Assembly: GCF_000002235.5 (NCBI RefSeq)
Contig: NW_022145609.1
Coordinates: forward strand, 34,294,630 to 34,358,629
Reading direction: 5' to 3'
DNA: 64,000 bases
From: Strongylocentrotus purpuratus
Taxonomy: Eukaryota; Echinodermata; Echinoidea; Camarodonta; Strongylocentrotidae
Shown here one piece after another: positions 57,481 to 64,000 of the stretch (its first letter is position 1; every line of letters starts with the position of its first letter). A program made the translations under genes and the position numbers. The notes beneath the pieces are model-generated. The model saw nothing but the letters and a program-made list of their open reading frames with translations. It was not told the DNA's origin and did no database searches.

Positions 57481-60400
57481 ATTTTCTGAGCACTCTTTGA
57501 TGTGAACATTTCACTTTAAAATTATGTTAATGAATTTTTGTTGTTGTTCTTTTGTTGTTTTATCTTTTAGGTGTCCATTCATGCGATATAGAAACACTGC
57601 TCATTCCTGTTCATCTTTAGCCAAGTGAGGGCGCAATAAGCGTCCTGGCTGTACCTCCGCTGAAAGTTCCTTGGAGTCTATAAAACGCTGAAAGTTAACT
57701 TAATAAGCACTAGCTTCAACTTGTAAGCTTCATTCTTACTGCCACTATTGTTTAAAGAATACACAGCTTAAATTCTCAAATGTGAACAATTGCTGTTGAT
57801 ACACACTTTGCCATATGTAAATGAAATGGCCATGATCACATGGAAAGATGATACGCTATTCTAGGTGGCAGTAAGAACAAAGCTTACAATCTGTGTGCGG
57901 TCTCAACTAACAGTATGCATAGTTGTAGTCATTTTTTTTTACCTCATACCTCTGAATTTGGGCATCATGGTTACTTTCCATTACCACTATGCAACACATC
58001 CAACTCCATTGACATGTAGTGTAGCGTAGGTTTGGTGTATTTTTGTTTTTTGTTTGAAACACACTGTACTATAAAGTTTCATATTCGTAACTGCATTTGT
58101 TTTTTAAAGGTACTATCGGATACTCAAAATATCATTGGGCAAAACTTGTCATGTGTGTTCTGTCCAACAAGTTAAATCTAGATAGCAAAACAAAAAAGAT
58201 AAGTTTAAAAAAAAGTACTTCTGCAAGATTTATATCTGTTTGGTTAATCCAACTGACTAATAAAATAAAGCAAGGTTAGAATGGACTTAAAAATCATCTT
58301 AATCGGATAAATACTTTGGCTTGAATTTCCAGTGGATGAAACATATTGAAATGCATGTTAGAATAAAATGTAATCTTATGCAAGGAATCATAGGGGCTCG
58401 AGCTGTGTCTTAATGCTTTTGTTTCTTAGCAAAAAATAAACACAAAAAACTAACGAGATTTAAACTAAAGACTAAATGATATTTTGAATGGCAGTTTTTA
58501 ATATTTATCCTCTACAGAGCCAGAAGGTCATTTGTTTGTGCTTTGTTATACTTTTCTTTAAGCTTTGTGGAATAATTCCCTTGTGGCTCTTTGCCAATTT
58601 CTAATCCATGTTTCTTTACACTGCATTCACAAAGAAAGTATCAGAAGAACAATGCAGATATTACCTTTAATTGTGTGGTCTTCTTTAGAGCTAACAGCAT
58701 TGTTTAATAGTGGTAAGACATCCTCCCTTGTAGGAACACACCATCGAGTTCTTGTGGCTTTATATAGGTACACATGTATGTGGGTTGTGGTAGAAGCTAG
58801 GTTCATTCATACATATTAATCGCATTATACTCTCCCTCATATCATTTCTGTTTTCAAGTTTCATATTTTTTTGATATCTTCTTTTCTTTTCACTGCAAAT
58901 TTTGTTTTTCTTTTCATTTTTCACCCTGTTGGCAAAATAATCACAGCTCCTAAATACATTTCTGTTGTGCACTCTGGTGTTTCGAATCACTGAACATCAA
59001 AGTAGGCCTGCATTTGGCACTTTTATAAATACTTTCCATCTAAAAATGAGATACATGTACATATGGGATAATGAATTGGACATTTTGTAAAGCTTGAATA
59101 TTCCATGTTGGGTTTACAATGGCACTATTGCCATGATAGTGATATGCTGTTGATAGGTATGCAATAAATTGATCAGGAGACTATCTTGTATTATGACTAA
59201 AAGATTCTCATATTGACAAATATCAGAATCATATTACTAAACAATAATAATTGGCTGTAATGGGATATCGTATTAAAATGTTGAGTATAATCATGTACAT
59301 GCTCAATAAAAATTTATGAGCAGTGAGTTCTTATGCGTTTCTGTTTTTGTTAAAGAACAATATTCATAGGATTGTTCCTGTTCTTCAGTTTTACTTTAAT
59401 ACACAGAAACAGGGATATATATACGAGTGATTTGTTAGGAGATAGAAAGGAAACAAATTCAGTAGTGCATAGAATTCTAAGCATCATATAAACTCTTGAG
59501 CTAGCCAACACCAATGTCTTTTGTTAAAGATAAAACATTAATAGCATTGTCCCTGTTGTTCGTCATAGAAACATTGATATTTATAAGAGATTTGTTAGAA
59601 TTCAGTTGTGCATGAGATTGAAATGTTAATATTTGATGTACTATACCTAGCAATAGGGATAAAGGCTCTTGAAAATCAACAGAGGTTTGAGGTAAAAAAA
59701 AAAAATGAGAGAAAGAGAAAGCAACTAATGCATACTACTAGAACATCAAGAAAAGAAAAGAAAAGAAAAGAAAAGAAAAGGAGGAAATATTTCCAAGATT
59801 CAGAGGAAATACTTTTTGTGAAGAAATTAGTGAAGAAATTGCTGAACTTTTATTGCTAAAGAGGAATGAGCAGTGAGTTCTTATGCGTTTCTGTTTTTTA
59901 ATATCAACTGAAGCTATGAACTTTTAATTAATCTATGAAATATGAATTGAATGTATTCCCCATTTCAAGGCAGCCCTAGATTTTCATTTTTGATAACAAT
60001 TTACTCAAACTTTCTCCTTTGCATCTGCTGGTTATACTCATTCGTTTCTGTCATATTCCATTTTCATGATCTGTCCTCGAATGCACACTGTTCAGTGTTT
60101 GTGCCACCCTATTGCTTTCAAATTTCCAATGCCGTAGAGAGATTATTGTTTAGGGGATAGAGAAAAAAACATACATTTTAAATTTTCTTTTGTGGCTGTT
60201 GTTGCGGACACTTCTCCATTCTTCGCATTTTAAAGCAATTAGTGCCTTGACAAAATACAGACCTTTAATCGTCCCTCTCCCATATCTCACTTTCACTTTC
60301 ATCGTAATTGATAATTCCCAGTGGTTCTGCGCCGTCCCCCTGATTGTAGAAGAAAGATAAGTCTTTACATGCATGCATGAGAAATGGCTATGTGCATCAT

Positions 60401-61156
60401 CTATCACTGTCTTCTCCGAACGACATTCAAATTTCTTGTGTTTGCTTGAGTGCATGCCCTAATGTGAGAATTGCATGGTAGATAGATAGTTTTTACACCA
60501 TTGTAGATCAGTTATCCTAGCATCTAGCACAACCCACATATCTGCATACTCTCAAAAATTGACTGATCAGAGAGAGAGAGAGAGAGAGGTGATATCAATT
60601 TTTTTCTTTGTGGTCTGTCTGCTCAAAATCACCATTAATTCAAAGGATATTTTTTCTTCTTTCTTTTGTGTATTTGTAAACTAGAGATTTCAAGCTTTCC
60701 AATGATATATGGCATGCAATTATGTATTCTGCTAAAACCTAGACAATGCTGGGTTAAAAGCTTGGTGTAAAAGTTTAGTTTGACAAAAGAAGTGAGGATG
60801 AAGACTAAGACAAATCAAAGACAACATGAGCAATGAAGGTTTGTGATATCTGCTGGTAGAAGTCTAAAGATAGTATCTTTGAAAACATTGCAGAAACTGT
60901 CACTATCAAAGACAACATTGGAGCAATAGAGGTTTTGTATATCTGCAGGTTTAGCTGTAAAGCTATCGAGAGTAGAAGGGTAATAAGGAAACCATTAAGA
61001 GTTTACTTACTGTCAAAGCATGGTCATATAGGTATTACATTTCTTTGCAAAGCAGTGTTACAATGTTGATTTTTTTTTTGTAACTTAAGCAGTTTCAGTT
61101 TTGAATAAGGCATAAAGGGAAAAAATATTATATTGGTATATTTGATGCATACACAG
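57481..61156. other. Downstream flank
   Basis: Contains an (AAAAG)n run at 59750-59780 and (GA)n at 60570-60588. A repeated GAGCAGTGAGTTCTTATGCG occurs at 59319 and 59868, with GTTTCTGTTTTT after each, a direct repeat 549 bp apart. A TTTAAAGGTACTATCGGAT at 58105 resembles a TTAA element end without a partner. No exon supported. Confidence 0.45.
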
Positions 61157-61158
61157 TA

Positions 61159-61480
61159 GGCCTGTCTTCATCAGCTCAAGTTTGCCAAATAACCCGCTAT
61201 TTTTAGACTGGGGATATTATCCCGAAGCTCGAAACTGCATCTTCACCAGACTGAAACGCTCATGGCAAACTAGCTTGGACGGGCACAAATTAGCCCGCTA
61301 TTTCCCAAGTAGCGTGATATATTGGAAACAAGATCAACATTTCTTGGGATATATTCTCAACCAAATAACCCGCTATTTGCAACTGCAGGCTGATGAAGAC
61401 GCAAATGAACTTGTTGATTTGCGATCGGAATAGTTAAAATAGCTGGTTATTTGGCAAACTCAAGCTGATGAAGACAGGTC
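61159..61480. mobile_element. GGCCTGTCTTCATCAGCTC MITE, copy C, 322 bp
   Basis: The left end GGCCTGTCTTCATCAGCTCA and right end TGAGCTTGAGTTTGCC in reverse (GGCAAACTCAAGCTGATGAA on the plus strand) form terminal arms of about 45 bp. TA lies at 61157-61158 and 61481-61482. It is the cleanest uninterrupted copy and shows what copy A looked like before its hAT insertion. The open frame inside is not a gene. Confidence 0.92.
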
Positions 61481-61482
61481 TA

Positions 61483-64000
61483 GTAACCTCAACTCCTTCC
61501 AAGAATTTGTTATGCGTTAGACTGTTGTCTGCATGAAAGTGACGATAAAGCTGAAGTTGTAAGTGTGAAAGAGTCCTCACTATTTAACTTTCTGACAACA
61601 TTTGATCCTGCCCATGTCTATTGTTTTCAGAGATGCATTTTATTAGAACAATGTAGTAATGGAAGAAAAATATAATTGTTGCCAATGTGAAGGACAATGT
61701 GTTATCAATTTAGCCCTAAAAATAAATCCTGTCCTGAAAGCATTAAAGATAACCAAGGATCACGTACAGTAGTAATTTTTCTATTGATAAAAATGTTCGT
61801 AATGCAAAGGTAATAAAACTACTCTGTTAAAAGAAAAAGAAATTGAAGATGGACATGTATCCAGGCACTATGTAATGTTATCACCTATTGAAAGTACTTT
61901 TGAGTAACATTGTTAGGAAAGTGTTTAAAACCACTTGGAATCGTTTTGTTGTGTTTTTAAAAAGTAACTTTAAGTCTATTTATAAGCATTATATTCTACT
62001 CTTACAAAACCACCAACTGGAAGGACGGAATGACGTACAAGATTAATTACTACCCTCCTACTACACAAAATAGCAGCATTTTGTTTCAATATAAAAGCAT
62101 TATTTCCTTTTATAAAAAAATGCTTTTATTAAAGATGTTTTTGATAATGTGCATATAAACCTAACAATTTTTGTGTTTGATTCAGTATTACATGGCAATG
62201 TTTGCACCATCTCTCCATATTTGTTACTCTAATATGGACCCATTCTCTTGCCAATCAATACCCAAATTAGTGGATTAGATAATGGGGATTAATTTTTGAA
62301 AACATTGGTGCTGGGTAGTTTTGATGTTTTCATTGGTGGAGTTTGCTCAGATTAACTATGCAGAAAGTAAAGAGCGGGACTACATGGATACCAAGGCTCC
62401 AGTATCAGTATAATAATCATAATTATTTGTTGTTGTAAATATGGAATATACAATTGTGCTAACTCTTCTGTTGCTTTACCAAATTTTGTAAACTGCCAAA
62501 GCAAGTACCATGCACTCAGAGTTATGACATTGAATAATGGAAGATTTTAATTTTGTTTTAATTGTGGGAATACAGGAAGGACTAATATGTCATCTCAAAA
62601 TTTTCTTTCTTTCTTTTCTTATCCCTTTTTTAATGGTTTTTTGTTTGTTTGTTGATTATGTGTTATTAATTCTGTATAAATTGTAAATTGAATTATTGTA
62701 CTTGGTATTTTTTCATTGAATAATTATGATTTGAATTTGAGGGGTTTTCTTTTTTTTTCTTCTCTCCCAAGTACTTATGCATTTATGTGCACCATTTATG
62801 AAGAACAAGGAAATTAGTATGAAACATTGATTGTGTAGTAATACATGATTGCAATCTACATGTACTCGCTCTGTTAGTGTCTACATGTACACATATTTAA
62901 TTGTTAATTCTTCGGATAATGTTAGATTTTTTTCCTTCATAACACGGACACACTATATGATACATGTGCATGCGTGTATATGTTATGTGAAAAAGGGGCA
63001 TTGTATTGAGCAGGTTAAAGGGAGAGATCAAAATAAATGGCTATAAACATTGCTTGAGCAGAAGAATGTATATGATGTTCTGAGTTTAGACAATAACTAA
63101 ATCTTATCTGTGAATATATTTCTTGTTCAATCTGTATATACAATTTTTGCAAAATTATTGCCTGGTTCTGTGCCTCTTACTTTAGCTATTAAGCAGGTAG
63201 GATATTCTGACAAAACTTGGATGGAAATACATCCTTTTGCTTCTAAGCCAACTATCTACTTTATGAGTATATCTGGTGAGTGCCAGAAGGACTAATGTTC
63301 AGCTGACTGTACAAAACTTAAGACCTTTAGTCTCGTTATAATCTATAATTCGATGTTGATAATATGATGGAAGAATATCTCGAGTTATACTTGTTTGTAT
63401 ATGTTATTGAAAAGTGTGAAATATTATGATATATTGTGGAACATGTTCTATTTATTTTATTATATATTTATATATATGTGTTGGTTGATAATTCCTCTTG
63501 CACTGTTGTTTCAAATGTGGGCATCACTCTTGATGAATGTAAGAGTATGATTAATGTATTTCATTTGACAATTGTAAGATGGACCTGCATTACAAGATAT
63601 TCATCTCCAATCATGTACAGTGTTGCTTGATGTTAATGCACATGAATGCAAAACCATTTGTTTCACCATGTAATTTCTGAAGAAAGCAAAGTAGAATAGG
63701 AGGTGTACAGATTATCTGTTACAGATTAAGGAGGAAAAAAAATAGTTGTTATTGCGATTTCTTTTGCAAATGGTGTCATCTCAGAAATCAAAATAAGAGA
63801 CTGCAATTTTCCTAACCTGAGAGAACTTATTAGAAATAGCTTTCCCCTTAATCCCTCTGGTAGACCAGATCAAGAGCTTGATTCAACTGCTTTATGACTT
63901 GGAATATATCTTCACTCAAAAAGATTTTCCATAGGTGTAGATTTGGTCGAAGGAAATAGGATGGCTCAGATTCCTTGATTATCTTTAATGCTGGCAATTC
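61483..64000. other. Downstream flank to window end, nothing recognised
   Basis: AT-rich, with T and A runs, a CTACATGTACA motif and TATATATTTATATATATG near 63460. Short frames only, including one of 61 codons at 63110 that I cannot assign. Confidence 0.45.

Noticed and set aside
57560-57620. Possible extra exon after TTATCTTTTAG
   Set aside because: The frames after this AG stop within a few codons and nothing links it to the gene.
61182-61433. 83-codon frame resembling a small protein
   Set aside because: It is the interior of a TA-flanked MITE whose other copies do not keep the frame.
1-64000. CRISPR arrays, bacterial operons or integrated viral genes
   Set aside because: The window is intron-rich eukaryotic DNA. 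The tandem repeats seen are microsatellites or minisatellites, and no capsid, envelope, integrase or reverse transcriptase sequence was recognised.

Overview
This window is eukaryotic genomic DNA. It is AT-rich, with large introns and canonical GT-AG splice sites, a dense load of short DNA transposons, long homopolymer and dinucleotide runs, and frequent ACATGTACATGTA and ACCGGT palindromes. The only gene I can support is a sialyltransferase of the ST6GalNAc III-VI type. That family is mainly a deuterostome one, so a marine invertebrate deuterostome is likely, most plausibly an echinoderm such as a sea urchin. The species call is inference.

The gene lies on the + strand between about 12.5 kb and 43.8 kb. 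Six coding exons are well or fairly well supported: 17260-18309, 31693-31884, 32485-32717, 39256-39363, 41311-41755 and 43669-43785. A candidate first coding exon ends at 12728. All junctions keep frame, with intron phases 0,0,0,2,2,0, and the model gives 724 codons before the stop. The predicted protein has a short cytoplasmic N-terminus, a signal anchor, a stem of about 325 residues rich in N-glycosylation sequons, and a catalytic domain with sialylmotifs L, S, III and VS. It then has a second, C-terminal membrane helix and an acidic tail. Known animal sialyltransferases are single-pass type II proteins, so the C-terminal anchor is the main biological surprise. The last intron appears to use a GC donor and a tandem CAGCAG acceptor.

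The rest of the window is introns and flanks filled with mobile-element remains. I could define several families by inverted termini and target duplications: a hAT family with 8-bp duplications (2343-3593, 51088-51274, and a truncated copy at 25516-26478); two TTAA-targeting families with related AGGTA- ends (4079-4550, 15630-16630, 16017-16548, 51078-51637, 51642-52014) plus further TTAA elements; a GGCCTGTCTTCATCAGCTC family with TA duplications; a CAGTCAAACCTG Tc1/pogo-like family; a TGCCAAC-ended family with 6-bp duplications; and a CAGTTAACAACTAAATTATT family. Many are nested, which gives a clear relative order of insertion. No capsid, reverse transcriptase or intact transposase gene was recognised.

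From 43.8 kb to the end I see no convincing exon. This stretch holds the 3' UTR or downstream flank of the gene, repeats and microsatellites.
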